Part shown: positions 20,185 to 28,690 of the stretch, in pieces
How positions within the stretch are numbered: position 1 is the first letter of the stretch
Layout of the letters: every line of letters begins with the position of its first letter
Assembly (NCBI GenBank): GCA_946498265.1
Contig: CAMMNR010000002.1
Span: 1 to 33,703, forward strand
Direction of reading: 5' to 3'
Length of the DNA stretch: 33,703 bases
Source: an uncultured Clostridium sp.
GTDB taxonomy: Bacteria > Bacillota > Clostridia > TANB77 > CAG-508
Made by a program: the position numbers and the translations under genes
Notes under the pieces: model-generated
What the model saw: only the letters and a program-made list of their open reading frames with translations
What the model was told of the DNA's origin: nothing
Database searches by the model: none

Positions 20185-20667
20185 TTGGATAACTTTAATA
20201 TTGATGAGAATTCTATTAATAAATTAAAAGATATGATGAACAAAGGTGAACTTTCTGATATTATTTCACAAATTCCACCTGAAATGTTTCAAAATTTTTC
20301 TAATATGATGTCCTCTAGCAACACAAATGAAGTCAGCAATAGTACTAATAATGGAGATACTATTAATTCAAATAATAATATTACTAATAATTCTAATACT
20401 TCTACAAATAATACTTCTAATAAAGAAAACAATAATTTTGATTTTTCTAAAATAGACATGAACACTGTTATGAAAATGACATCAGTAATTAATAAAATGA
20501 ATTCTACAAATGATCCTAGAACTAATCTTTTAAATTCTTTAAAGCCATATTTGCGTGAAGAGAGAAAGGGTAAGTTAGACCAATATGCAAATTTTATGAA
20601 TGTCGCTAAACTAGCTGAATTATTTAATTCAGAAAATCAATCTAAGGAGAAAAAATCAGATGATTAG
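20185..20667 (+). CDS. Asn/Ser-rich small protein of unknown function
   Basis: 160 residues from the TTG at 20185, chosen because GAGGTG sits 6-9 bases before it; an upstream in-frame ATG at 20155 has no ribosome binding site. No signal peptide or membrane segment. The N-terminal part is acidic with hydrophobic residues, followed by a low-complexity Asn/Ser/Thr linker (about 47-90). The C-terminal ~60 residues look folded and amphipathic, with D-P-R-T-N-L-L-N-S-L-K-P-Y-L-R-E-E-R and a D-Q-Y pair. I recall similar C-terminal blocks in small clostridial proteins of unknown role. It overlaps the next gene by 8 bp, so the two are translationally linked. No function assigned. Confidence 0.75.
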   Translation: MDNFNIDENSINKLKDMMNKGELSDIISQIPPEMFQNFSNMMSSSNTNEVSNSTNNGDTINSNNNITNNSNTSTNNTSNKENNNFDFSKIDMNTVMKMTSVINKMNSTNDPRTNLLNSLKPYLREERKGKLDQYANFMNVAKLAELFNSENQSKEKKSDD

Positions 20668-21031
20668 CTTTCCATTTTTTAGATTTCCTTATTCAAATTA
20701 TAGATATTATAATAACTATAACCCTTACTATAATAAAAATGATGCTCTATTAGTAAATAATTCCAATGAAGATAATAGTGAAAATAGGAATACAGAAAAT
20801 AAATATACAAAAAACCAGTATAAAAAAAAATCATCTAAGTATAATTCTTTTGGACCTATAAATCTTAATTTTTCTAGCTTTAATAATATTGAAGAACCTT
20901 TACTAGAAATACTAGGTATTAAATTATATTTAGATGATATTATTATACTTGGCTTATTATTTTTTCTTTATAATGAAGGAGTTAAAGATGATATTTTGTT
21001 TATTACACTAATTTTATTACTATTAAGTTAG
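20660..21031 (+). CDS. Small membrane protein of unknown function
   Basis: 123 residues. The ATG lies inside the end of the preceding gene, with AAGGAGA (20644-20650) as its ribosome binding site. The N-terminal third is rich in Tyr and Asn (about 5-25), then a polar charged stretch. The C-terminal ~45 residues are strongly hydrophobic, with L-L-E-I-L-G-I-K-L-Y-L-D-D-I-I-I and a short N-E-G-V-K-D-D loop between two predicted membrane segments. The Tyr-rich head and hydrophobic tail would fit a sporulation or envelope protein, but nothing in the sequence proves it. The last codons overlap a weak hairpin at 21005-21034. Confidence 0.72.
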   Translation: MISFPFFRFPYSNYRYYNNYNPYYNKNDALLVNNSNEDNSENRNTENKYTKNQYKKKSSKYNSFGPINLNFSSFNNIEEPLLEILGIKLYLDDIIILGLLFFLYNEGVKDDILFITLILLLLS

Positions 21032-21058
21032 TGTTTAATTTTAGCACTATTAGTAGTG
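21005..21058. terminator. Weak hairpins between convergent genes
   Basis: ACACTAA (21005-21011) pairs with TTAGTGT (21028-21034), spanning the stop codon of the plus-strand gene. A second small hairpin, CACTA-TTAG-TAGTG, lies at 21045-21058. Both are short, and the T-runs around them are broken. They may end transcription from both sides (small-protein pair and minC), with low confidence. Confidence 0.35.
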
Positions 21059-21105
21059 TCACAAAATCTATATTTTATATACTACTATTCTATTAAAATA
21101 ATATT

Positions 21106-21717
21106 TTATTCTACTTCTATTTTATCATCAATTATACTAATATATGCTTGTCTATAAATAGGATCTTCTTCTCTATCAAATTCTTTTACAATATTGGCAA
21201 TTCTAATTTGTACAGTATCTAACATTCCAGCAGCGATGATAGCCTGCTTATTTCCTTTAGCTCCTGCATGTGCCAATCCCCTAAGAGCTCCTAACACAAT
21301 TATATTTTCTGAAGCCATTACTTCTGCCCCTGAATTTACATCTCCTATTATTACTAAACTTCCTTCTGATTCTAATTTTTGTCCTGAACGTAATGAACCT
21401 CTATGAAAGGTAGTTTCTGATATTGTTGTCTTTTTTTCGAATGTCTTTTTTATACTATGTAATCCTAAACTTTTTGGCATATCAAAATCAATTTCTACAT
21501 CTATTTTGCTTTTTATTAATTCTTGAATTTGTGCAATTTCTTTATTCTTTAAAACTTTTCCTACTACTCTTATTGGAGTTTTTTCATCTTTATATAATTT
21601 TTTTAAGTCTGGTAATTTTTTTCTTAGTGCTGATATTAATTCCATTTGTTCTGCATCTTCACTTAACTTAATGATTATCTCATTTCTTTTTAAATTAATA
21701 CTAACACAATTTTTCAT
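21106..21717 (-). CDS. minC: Septum site-determining protein MinC
   Basis: 203 residues from the ATG at 21717, chosen because GAAGG lies 9 bp upstream; two in-frame ATGs further up are badly placed for it. MinC inhibits FtsZ assembly away from mid-cell. The N-terminal half is the FtsZ-interacting domain. The C-terminal beta-helix is unmistakable: R-S-G-Q, then V-I-I-G-D-V-N-S-G-A-E-V, I-I-V-L-G-A-L-R-G-L-A-H-A-G-A-K-G-N and Q-I-R-I-A. Length is near the usual 210-230. It is the last gene of the mre cluster, but 219 bp and a palindromic element separate it from mrdA, whereas the other genes lie 13-43 bp apart. minD, its normal membrane-recruiting partner, does not follow; the next genes are convergent. 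Confidence 0.93.
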   Translation of the reverse strand: MKNCVSINLKRNEIIIKLSEDAEQMELISALRKKLPDLKKLYKDEKTPIRVVGKVLKNKEIAQIQELIKSKIDVEIDFDMPKSLGLHSIKKTFEKKTTISETTFHRGSLRSGQKLESEGSLVIIGDVNSGAEVMASENIIVLGALRGLAHAGAKGNKQAIIAAGMLDTVQIRIANIVKEFDREEDPIYRQAYISIIDDKIEVE

Positions 21718-21777
21718 TTTTAACATCCTTCTTTCTTTAAAAAAGTATAACATAATGCATTTTTTATCTTATTATAC

Positions 21778-21926
21778 ATTCGAATTATATATATTATATT
21801 TTTAACGGGTTTCGTGGGGACCGACACATTACATATTGTTGATAAATCAATGATGTTCAAGAATTGATTTATTTACAATATGTAAAGTGTTGGGATAGTT
21901 AAAAATATAATATATATAATTCGAAT
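21778..21926. repeat. 149-bp imperfect palindrome between mrdA and minC
   Basis: The outer 29 bp (21778-21806) are an exact reverse complement of 21898-21926; both ends begin with the palindrome ATTCGAAT. An inner stem (about 21824-21850 with 21863-21889) pairs at all but three positions. A short asymmetric GC-richer segment interrupts the left arm. It has no coding capacity and fits a small non-autonomous mobile element or a strong RNA hairpin. It starts 10 bp after the mrdA stop and may act as a terminator or processing site. Confidence 0.75.
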
Positions 21927-21936
21927 AATAAAATAT

Positions 21937-24048
21937 TTACTGCATAATCTCCACATATGGAACAGCTGACATATCTTCTTCAACATTTTGAGTATTCATT
22001 CCGAAATATTCTTGCATTATATCTCTTACCACTTCCGCTGTATAGTTTCCATGACCACCATTTTCAACCATAACCACTATTGCAATTTCTGGATTATCAA
22101 ATGGTGCAAATCCTACGAACCACGCATGTACTTGGTTGTTTGGTGCCTCTGCTGAACCTGTTTTTCCTCCTACTGATATATTAAAGTCCCTAAATCTAAC
22201 ATATGCTGTACCTGAGCTGTCTTGTGTAACTGATTCCATACCTGCTAAGATTGCATCTAAGTTTTCTTGTTTTATATTTAAGTCTTCTTGTTGTTCTTCA
22301 TTAATTCCTAATTTTTGATTTACAAATGAATTAATTTCTTCTTTTGATGCTTCTGTTCCATCTGCTTTTCTAATTGTTTTTACTATACTAACATCTATTT
22401 GGTGTCCCCCATTTGCTAATATACTTATATATTTTGCCATTTGTAGAGGACTAAATTCGTTATCAAGCTGTCCTATTGCTGATTGTAATGTATCACCAGG
22501 TCCCCAAGTTGGTTCATCTGGATGCAATTTTTCTTTTGATGCTTTACTTGATACTATTCCAGATGTTTCTGATGGTAATTCTATTCCTGTTTTATTTCCT
22601 AGTCCAAAATATCTTGCATATTTTTCTAATGTATCGATTCCCATTCTATCTGCAGTTTCATAGAAGAAATAATTACATGATCTTTCAATTGCCTGTGATA
22701 CATTTAACCATCCATGTCCTGTTCCATAATCAGAATAGTACCAACATTTTGGTTGATAGTCTCTATATTTTCTATATACACCTGTATCATTAATTCTTGT
22801 ATTTAAGTCTATTACTCCTGATTCTAATCCTGCAATTGCTGTTATCATTTTAAATGTTGATCCTGGAGAATATGAATTTTGAATTGCTTTATTTACTAAT
22901 GGTTTTGCTTCATTGTTTGTATAATTATTCCAATTTTCTGTGCTTATTCCTCCAACAAAATCTGCTGGATTATAGTTTGGATAACTTGCCATTGCTAAAA
23001 CTTCACCTGTGTTTACATCCATTACAACACAAGCACCTGCTTTTGCATCAAATCTCTGTCCAAAACCTCCACTTGCTATTTTATTTATATTTGCTTCTAA
23101 TGCACTTTCAGTTATTTTTTGTAAGTTAGCATCTATTGTTAATACAACATCTCCTCCAGCTACAGCTTCTTCAGCTGTATATTCTGCTGTTGTTGTTCCA
23201 TCTACTGCCATGTCTATTTGCTTTGTTCCATTTTTTCCTTTTAGATATTCTTCAAAAACATATTCTATTCCTGTTTTTCCTATTATATCATTCATTCCAT
23301 ATGTATCTTTTCTTGACTCATATTCTTCACTTGTTATTTGACTTGCATAACCTAATATATGTGAAGCTAGACTGCCTGATGTATATTCCCTTACTGGTTT
23401 TACTACAATATTTATACCTGCATATTTATCTGAACTTTCACTAAATTCTGCTACTGCTTCTGCTGGTATATTATCTGATATTTCTACAGATTTTGTACTA
23501 CTATACCCATTTACTGTTATTTCATATCTAATTACCATTACTTTTCTTGCATCTTGAACATTATCAAATTGAATTTCGTATCTATCCTTCAATTTGTAAA
23601 ATGCTTCTTCTGCTGTAATGTTTTCATCGAAGTTATTATCTTCCTTCCAAGAGCTAAGACTTTCATCTGATATTGTAAATTCAAATGGTTCTACTTTTAT
23701 TGGTAATGTATCATCATAAGAACAACCATATTTTTCTAAAGTTTGTACCATATTTAATATCGCTTGATTTAAGTCTGCATCTTCTACTTTTGTTTTATAC
23801 ATTTCCAATGAGTATTGTATTTTAGAAGTTACTAACTCCACACCAGTTCTATCAACTATTGACCCTCTAGCGGCTTCTAATGTACTTTCTCGTGTAAGTC
23901 TTGTATTTGATTGTTCTCTATATTCTGCTCCATGTACTATTTGAAGACTAAATAGTCTAATTATCAATACTATTCCTACAATATATACTAATACAGTTAA
24001 TATGTTAAATCTTAAATTAATATTTAGCTTACCTTTTCTTTTTACCAA
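21937..24048 (-). CDS. mrdA: Penicillin-binding protein 2, class B transpeptidase
   Basis: 703 residues from a TTG start at 24048 with GAGGTG five bases upstream. It cross-links peptidoglycan for side-wall elongation, outside the membrane, as part of the rod complex. A membrane anchor lies at about 13-33, followed by a dimerisation region and the transpeptidase domain. The three catalytic motifs are present: S397-T-F-K400, S457-C-N459 and K629-T-G631. H-A-W-F-V-G-F-A-P follows KTG as in the family. It is preceded by mreD (14 bp) in the operon. The C-terminal tail is short, with no PASTA domains, which favours PBP2/elongation over a division or spore PBP. Intact, well conserved. Confidence 0.93.
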   Translation of the reverse strand: MVKRKGKLNINLRFNILTVLVYIVGIVLIIRLFSLQIVHGAEYREQSNTRLTRESTLEAARGSIVDRTGVELVTSKIQYSLEMYKTKVEDADLNQAILNMVQTLEKYGCSYDDTLPIKVEPFEFTISDESLSSWKEDNNFDENITAEEAFYKLKDRYEIQFDNVQDARKVMVIRYEITVNGYSSTKSVEISDNIPAEAVAEFSESSDKYAGINIVVKPVREYTSGSLASHILGYASQITSEEYESRKDTYGMNDIIGKTGIEYVFEEYLKGKNGTKQIDMAVDGTTTAEYTAEEAVAGGDVVLTIDANLQKITESALEANINKIASGGFGQRFDAKAGACVVMDVNTGEVLAMASYPNYNPADFVGGISTENWNNYTNNEAKPLVNKAIQNSYSPGSTFKMITAIAGLESGVIDLNTRINDTGVYRKYRDYQPKCWYYSDYGTGHGWLNVSQAIERSCNYFFYETADRMGIDTLEKYARYFGLGNKTGIELPSETSGIVSSKASKEKLHPDEPTWGPGDTLQSAIGQLDNEFSPLQMAKYISILANGGHQIDVSIVKTIRKADGTEASKEEINSFVNQKLGINEEQQEDLNIKQENLDAILAGMESVTQDSSGTAYVRFRDFNISVGGKTGSAEAPNNQVHAWFVGFAPFDNPEIAIVVMVENGGHGNYTAEVVRDIMQEYFGMNTQNVEEDMSAVPYVEIMQ

Positions 24049-24062
24049 TATTACACCTCTTT

Positions 24063-24596
24063 TTAAAAATATCTTGTTAATATTTTATTTCCTTTATACT
24101 CATTTTCTATATAATATCCAGCTTTCTGAATTAATGGGTAAATTATAATTGTTAAAATTAAATTATATATAACTTCTATTGCTAAAATTTTTATAAAGTT
24201 CATTATTTCGATACTATTTGATAATAATACATAATTTAAAAGATATCTAATAACTTCAAAAATTATTGTTGATGCTAATACCATTACCATAATAGTTATT
24301 CTGCTATCTTTTGAAAAATTTTTATCAAATAATCCTGCCAAAAATCCGATTACTCCTAATCCTACAGCATATACACCTACTTTATTTCCTATTACTAAAT
24401 CTAGTATAAGTCCTATAACAATTCCATATATTGTACCCATTGTTTTATTAGCAAATAATCCTATAAAAAGTACAAATACTACAAATAAGTTTGGCATTAT
24501 TCCAGATATAGTAAACCAATTAAAAAAATTAGATTGCAAATAATATATTATAAATACTGTTAGTATTAAAACTATATTTATTATTGTTTTTTTCAA
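24063..24596 (-). CDS. mreD: Rod shape-determining protein MreD
   Basis: 177 residues; TTG start at 24596 with GAGGTG six bases before it. MreD is a small polytopic membrane protein of the elongation complex. Hydrophobicity suggests five to six membrane helices, and it carries the family-like G-I-V-I-G-L-I-L-D-L-V-I-G and G-V-Y-A-V-G-L-G-V-I-G-F-L-A-G segments in the middle. Position between mreC and mrdA, with 14-bp gaps, supports the call. Length is usual for the family (160-180). Confidence 0.9.
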   Translation of the reverse strand: MKKTIINIVLILTVFIIYYLQSNFFNWFTISGIMPNLFVVFVLFIGLFANKTMGTIYGIVIGLILDLVIGNKVGVYAVGLGVIGFLAGLFDKNFSKDSRITIMVMVLASTIIFEVIRYLLNYVLLSNSIEIMNFIKILAIEVIYNLILTIIIYPLIQKAGYYIENEYKGNKILTRYF

Positions 24597-24610
24597 TCAG
24601 TTCACCTCTT

Positions 24611-25423
24611 TTATTGATTTACTATTACTAATACTGTATCTAATTTATTAAAGTCTACTGCTGTTTCTACTAAAGCATATCTATCAGTAATGTTTTGTGT
24701 ATTTTCTACTTTTTGTATAGTACCAACATGTATTCCTTTTGGATAAATTCCTCCTAACCCTGAAGTTTCTATACTATCTCCTTGTATTACATTTGCTTCA
24801 GTTGGTATATACATTGCCTTTAATGTAGTATTATCGTCTAATGTTCCTTTACAAACTATTGTGTCTTTGTCACTCATTGTACAACTAACAGAACTTGCCG
24901 TATCTATAATTGTTTGTATTTTGGCCGTATTTTCTGTAACTGATATAACATGTCCTACTAATCCTTGATCTGCTATTACAGTCATATTTTCTTCTACACC
25001 ATCTTCTTTACCTATATTTATAACTATTGTTTTTGAGTAATTACTTATGTCTTTATTTATTACGTATCCTGGTACTGTTTTATATTCTCCATATTTTTCT
25101 GTTAAATTTAAATATTCTTTTAATGTATTATTTTCTGTTTTTATATTTTCCAATTCTCTTAGAGATTGCTCTAGTTCACTATTTTTTTCCTTTAATTCTT
25201 CATTTTCTTGTTTAAGATTGTTTATATCTGTAAAGAAGGTACTGTTTCCACTTAATTTATTTTTTAAATATGTTAATCCATTTTGAATAGGCATAACTAG
25301 ATTACTTGCCGCATTTTCGAAAAATGATGCATTATTTTCTCCATTTGAAAATATTACTATTAAAATTAATACAATTACAGTTATAATTATTCCTATTATT
25401 CCACTTTTTTTGTTTCTATACAT
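24611..25423 (-). CDS. mreC: Rod shape-determining protein MreC
   Basis: 270 residues; ATG with AAGGAG just past the mreB stop (13-bp gap). MreC is a bitopic protein linking cytoplasmic MreB to the external PBP2. Seen: a basic start, one membrane helix (about 8-25), a coiled coil (about 65-110, rich in Glu, Leu and Asn) and a beta-rich extracellular half with the family's G-x-V-x-x-V-T-E-N-T-A-K-I-Q-T-I-I-D and G-L-G-G-I-Y-P-K-G-I-x-V-G sequences. Length and gene order match the clostridial mre operons. Confidence 0.93.
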   Translation of the reverse strand: MYRNKKSGIIGIIITVIVLILIVIFSNGENNASFFENAASNLVMPIQNGLTYLKNKLSGNSTFFTDINNLKQENEELKEKNSELEQSLRELENIKTENNTLKEYLNLTEKYGEYKTVPGYVINKDISNYSKTIVINIGKEDGVEENMTVIADQGLVGHVISVTENTAKIQTIIDTASSVSCTMSDKDTIVCKGTLDDNTTLKAMYIPTEANVIQGDSIETSGLGGIYPKGIHVGTIQKVENTQNITDRYALVETAVDFNKLDTVLVIVNQ

Positions 25424-25436
25424 TTTTTCTCCTTAA

Positions 25437-26468
25437 TTATCTTCTTTTTCTTGCATTAATTAAAACTGTTTTTAATCTTTCTAGATCTTCTAATGTTTTT
25501 CCTGTTCCTCTTACTACACAATCTAAAGGTTCTTCAGCAACATATACAGGCATCCCTGTTTCTATGCTTATTAATTTATCAAGATTTTTAATCAATGCTC
25601 CTCCTCCTGCTAGAACAATTCCTTTTTCCATTATATCTGAAGCTAATTCAGGTGGAGTTTTTTCTAATGTCACTTTTACAATATCTACAATCTTTGTTAT
25701 AGATTCTTTTATTGCTTCTTCTACTTGAACAGATGTAATTTGAACATTTCTAGGTAGTCCATCTACTAAGTCTCTTCCTCTTATTTCCATGGACATTTCT
25801 GTCATTAATGGCATTGCACAACCTATTTGAATTTTTATCTGCTCTGCTGTTGTATCACCTATTGCTAAATTCATTTCTCTTTTTACATAATTTACAATGT
25901 CTTGGTCTAATTCATCACCGGCAACTCTTAGGGAATGACTAATTACAATCCCTCCTAAAGATATTACAGCAACTTCTGTTGTACCCCCACCAATATCAAC
26001 AATTATACTTCCACTTGGTTCTGCAACATCTAGAGATGCTCCTATAGCAGCTGCCATTGGCTCTTCTATTAAATATACTTCTTTTGCCCCTGCTTGCAAA
26101 ACAGATTCTTCGACTGCTCTTTCTTCTACTTCTGTAATTCCTGAAGGTACTCCCACAACTACTCTAGGTCTTCCTATATTATACCTTTTTCCAACTTTTC
26201 CAATTATATTTTTTAACATTAATTGTGTTGCTGTAAAATCTGCTATAACACCATCTTTTAAAGGTCTAACCGCCTTTATTTGATCTGGTGTTCTTCCTAG
26301 CATTTCTTTTGCTTCAGTCCCTGTTGCCATAATATTTCCAGTTTTTCTATTTATTGCCACTACTGATGGCTCTTTTAGAACTATCCCTTTTCCTTTTACA
26401 GTAACTAATAAATTTGCTGTACCTAAATCAATACCTATGTCTTTTGATCCAAATGTAAAAAATTTCAT
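25437..26468 (-). CDS. mreB: Actin-like rod shape-determining protein MreB
   Basis: 343 residues; ATG at 26468 with GGAAAGGA upstream. MreB forms membrane-bound filaments that orient cell-wall synthesis. The actin-fold ATP site is complete: phosphate 1 loop G-I-D-L-G-T-A-N near residue 10, phosphate 2 loop I-V-D-I-G-G-G-T-T-E near 160, and adenosine motif G-I-V-L-A-G-G-G-A near 285. V-R-P-L-K-D-G-V-I-A-D-F is typical of MreB/Mbl. It could be Mbl by function, but its place between radC and mreC supports mreB. Confidence 0.95.
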   Translation of the reverse strand: MKFFTFGSKDIGIDLGTANLLVTVKGKGIVLKEPSVVAINRKTGNIMATGTEAKEMLGRTPDQIKAVRPLKDGVIADFTATQLMLKNIIGKVGKRYNIGRPRVVVGVPSGITEVEERAVEESVLQAGAKEVYLIEEPMAAAIGASLDVAEPSGSIIVDIGGGTTEVAVISLGGIVISHSLRVAGDELDQDIVNYVKREMNLAIGDTTAEQIKIQIGCAMPLMTEMSMEIRGRDLVDGLPRNVQITSVQVEEAIKESITKIVDIVKVTLEKTPPELASDIMEKGIVLAGGGALIKNLDKLISIETGMPVYVAEEPLDCVVRGTGKTLEDLERLKTVLINARKRR

Positions 26469-26492
26469 CTTATCTTTTCCTTTCCTTTTAAA

Positions 26493-27212
26493 TTATTTAA
26501 CATCCTTTATTTGGTTTTTATCAGATATCATTTCTGAAAAAATACTGGTAAATTTCATATCTCCTATCACTATATGGTCTAAAAGTTGAATTCCTAATAT
26601 CTGTGCTGCATCATATAGTCTATTAGTGATTGTAATATCTGAATTACTAGGTGTACAATCGCCTGTAGGATGATTATGTACTAAAATTATTTTTGGTGCC
26701 TTCATTTTTATTGGTTCAGACAAAATATCTTTCATCCCTATCTCTGCATAATTTGTACCACCAATTGCTATATCTTGTATTTTTAATATTTCATTTTTTT
26801 CATTTAATATTACTATTTTTGCAATTTCTTTTTTCTCAAATCTTAATTCATTCATTAATATTTTTGCTAAATCATATGGTTGTCTTACTTTTATTTTCTT
26901 ATAATTATTAGGTCTAGACATCCTTATCGCTAACTCACATACTGCCTTTAATTGTATTGCTTTTACTTTTCCAATTCCTTTTATTTTTATTAATTCTTCT
27001 ATTGTTACATTCCTTAAAAAGTTTAGTTCATCTATGCTTTCATTATTCATACTTAATATTTTTTGTGCTATTTGTACAGAATTTTCAGTTCTGGTTCCTG
27101 TCTTTATTATAATTGCCAATAATTCTGCATTTGATAAGTTTTTTTCTCCATATAATTCTAATTTCTCATATGGTCTTTCTAACTCTGGTAATTCTTTCAT
27201 TTTTAGAGACAA
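26493..27212 (-). CDS. radC: RadC family JAMM-motif protein
   Basis: 239 residues from a TTG start at 27212, preceded by GAAAGGA ten bases upstream; an ATG four codons later is possible. An N-terminal helix-hairpin-helix region (about 40-95, with I-K-G-I-G-K-V-K-A) is followed by the metal-binding JAMM motif H179-N-H181, S189 and D192 in V-H-N-H-P-T-G-D-C-T-P-S-N-S-D. The family was once linked to DNA repair, but its true role is unsettled. It sits 24 bp before mreB, its usual place in Firmicutes, and 43 bp after the DUF4321 gene. Complete and of normal length. Confidence 0.92.
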   Translation of the reverse strand: MSLKMKELPELERPYEKLELYGEKNLSNAELLAIIIKTGTRTENSVQIAQKILSMNNESIDELNFLRNVTIEELIKIKGIGKVKAIQLKAVCELAIRMSRPNNYKKIKVRQPYDLAKILMNELRFEKKEIAKIVILNEKNEILKIQDIAIGGTNYAEIGMKDILSEPIKMKAPKIILVHNHPTGDCTPSNSDITITNRLYDAAQILGIQLLDHIVIGDMKFTSIFSEMISDKNQIKDVK

Positions 27213-27255
27213 ATTTATTCATTCCTTTCTATTTTTATTTGCCCCTAATTTATTT

Positions 27256-27513
27256 TTACAACTTTTTATATATAAATATTGCCAAAGTCATTCCTATTAT
27301 ACTTGCAACACTTATTTTGAATGTTAGTGCAAAACTTAATTTTAAAACTCCTAAATCTAATGGAATTGGATTTTCTAGTCCAAAACTTTGACTGTATGAT
27401 AACCACCATAGCCAATCAACTCTTGATGCTAATTCTCCTAGTAATCCCCCAACTACTAGTCCTGATAAAATAAATATTAATAATATCCATATATTTTTTT
27501 CTTTTGTTGCCAT
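27256..27513 (-). CDS. DUF4321 small membrane protein
   Basis: 85 residues from the ATG at 27513, picked because GGAGG lies 8 bp upstream. Two membrane helices are visible (about 8-28 and 58-80) with a Trp-rich segment D-W-L-W-W-L-S-Y between them and a G-L-x-N-P-I-P-L-D-L-G-V-L-K-L-S-F block, which fits the DUF4321 family. That family is usual just upstream of radC-mreB in Clostridia. First gene of the operon, about 48 nt behind the predicted transcription start. Function is unknown; the context suggests the cell envelope. Confidence 0.82.
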   Translation of the reverse strand: MATKEKNIWILLIFILSGLVVGGLLGELASRVDWLWWLSYSQSFGLENPIPLDLGVLKLSFALTFKISVASIIGMTLAIFIYKKL

Positions 27514-27567
27514 ATTTTTTACCTCCATATTTGTTTCTCTTACGGGTATTTATTTTTTCACATATGT

Positions 27568-27596
27568 ATTATATATTGATTTAACATTTTTTTCAA
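27568..27596 (-). promoter_or_regulatory. Sigma-A promoter of the radC-mre-mrdA operon
   Basis: On the minus strand TTGAAA (27596-27591), a 17-bp spacer and TATAAT (27573-27568) match the vegetative consensus. Transcription would start near 27561. A 243-bp palindrome begins 38 bp upstream of the -35 box. Confidence 0.78.
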
Positions 27597-27633
27597 GTAA
27601 ATTTTGGTATTTTCTTCAATTCAGCAATTAAAA

Positions 27634-27876
27634 AAGTTACTATCTACAGCTCCAAATAAAGCAGTAATATCCTATAATATATGATTTTTCGGCTCAATAC
27701 ACAATTTAAGAAATTCTAAATTAATTTTTTGGCACCCTTTCACTTAGTCCGAGCTAAAGCTCGACGCGAACATTTTCCAAAAAATTAATTAATAATTTCT
27801 AGAATTGTTCCAATCGCATTCAAAATCATATATTATAGGATATTATTGCTTTATTTGGGGCTGTGGATAGTAACTT
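27634..27876. repeat. 243-bp imperfect palindromic element
   Basis: The outer arms (about 27634-27688 and 27822-27876) pair over some 55 bp with three mismatches. Inner parts also pair, around TTAATTTTTTGG (27720-27731) and its complement near 27779-27790. The centre holds CGAGCTAAAGCTCG (27750-27763). Nothing coding is in it. It resembles a MITE or folded repeat in the space between the mre promoter and mecA, and differs in sequence from the other palindromes here. Confidence 0.75.
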
Positions 27877-27952
27877 AAAAAATTAGAATTAATCTTTTAA
27901 AGTTGAATTAATTTCCTATTTATGATATATTTAAAAAAGTTTATTATTTTTA

Positions 27953-27998
27953 TTACCAAAAATTGTGCATTTAAATATAATAATATTAGTAGTATAAT
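27953..27998 (+). promoter_or_regulatory. Possible mecA promoters
   Basis: Two TATAAT boxes lie upstream of mecA. TTACCA (27953-27958) is 17 bp before TATAAT at 27976-27981, and TTTAAA (27970-27975) is 17 bp before TATAAT at 27993-27998. Both -35 boxes are weak, so I cannot tell which is used. The region from the palindrome to here (27877-27952) shows nothing else. Confidence 0.4.
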
Positions 27999-28032
27999 AT
28001 AATTAGTACCATTTTAGGAGGAATTTCTTTAT

Positions 28033-28668
28033 ATGAAGATTGAAAAGTTAACTGAAAATAAAATTCGTGTTATTATCAATGATGAAGACTTGAAACAAAA
28101 CAACACAGATTTACATACAATTATGACAAAATCATTAGAAAATCAGGGATTATTTTTAAATATATTATCTAAAGCAGAAAAAGAAGTAGGTTTTTATACT
28201 GAAAATTGCAAACTTCTTATTGAAGCTTTTTCTACATCTGATGATATGTTTGTGTTCACCATCACTAAATATAGTGAAAATGATTTTAAAGATGCCTTAC
28301 CAAACAATCCAAAAAAATTAACAGTAAAAAGAAAATCTGTTAATATCAGCAATTCAGATGCTATCTATAAATTCAATGATTTTGAAGAATTTTGCAACTT
28401 TTGTAATTGTATAAATAATAAAAATCAATTTGAAATAAACAAACTTTCAAAACATATTTCTTTATATTTATATAATAATACATATTATTTAATACTTGCA
28501 AATATTAATACAAATTATAAAAACATAAAAATATTTTATAATACAATATCTGAATTTGGAAAATTCGTTTCAAACTCTAATACTTTTAAAACAAAATTAA
28601 TAGAACATGGTAATAGTATTATTAAGAAAAATGCTATTTCTATAGGAATAAAATATTTTTCAGAATAA
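28033..28668 (+). CDS. mecA: MecA family adaptor protein
   Basis: 211 residues; ATG with TAGGAGGA eight bases upstream. MecA-type adaptors bring substrate proteins to the ClpC/ClpP protease. The start M-K-I-E-K-L-T-E-N-K-I-R-V-I-I-N-D-E-D-L and the D-L-H-T-I-M segment match the N-terminal substrate-binding domain, and F-Y-T-E-N-C-K-L-L-I-E-A-F fits as well. The middle is a charged linker. The C-terminal domain, used for ClpC binding, starts with Y-K-F-N-D-F-E-E-F-C-N-F and is more diverged. Length is typical. It is a single gene with a strong terminator behind it. In Clostridia its targets are largely unknown. Confidence 0.85.
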   Translation: MKIEKLTENKIRVIINDEDLKQNNTDLHTIMTKSLENQGLFLNILSKAEKEVGFYTENCKLLIEAFSTSDDMFVFTITKYSENDFKDALPNNPKKLTVKRKSVNISNSDAIYKFNDFEEFCNFCNCINNKNQFEINKLSKHISLYLYNNTYYLILANINTNYKNIKIFYNTISEFGKFVSNSNTFKTKLIEHGNSIIKKNAISIGIKYFSE

Positions 28669-28690
28669 AATTTTTAGTATCTTTTTTAAC

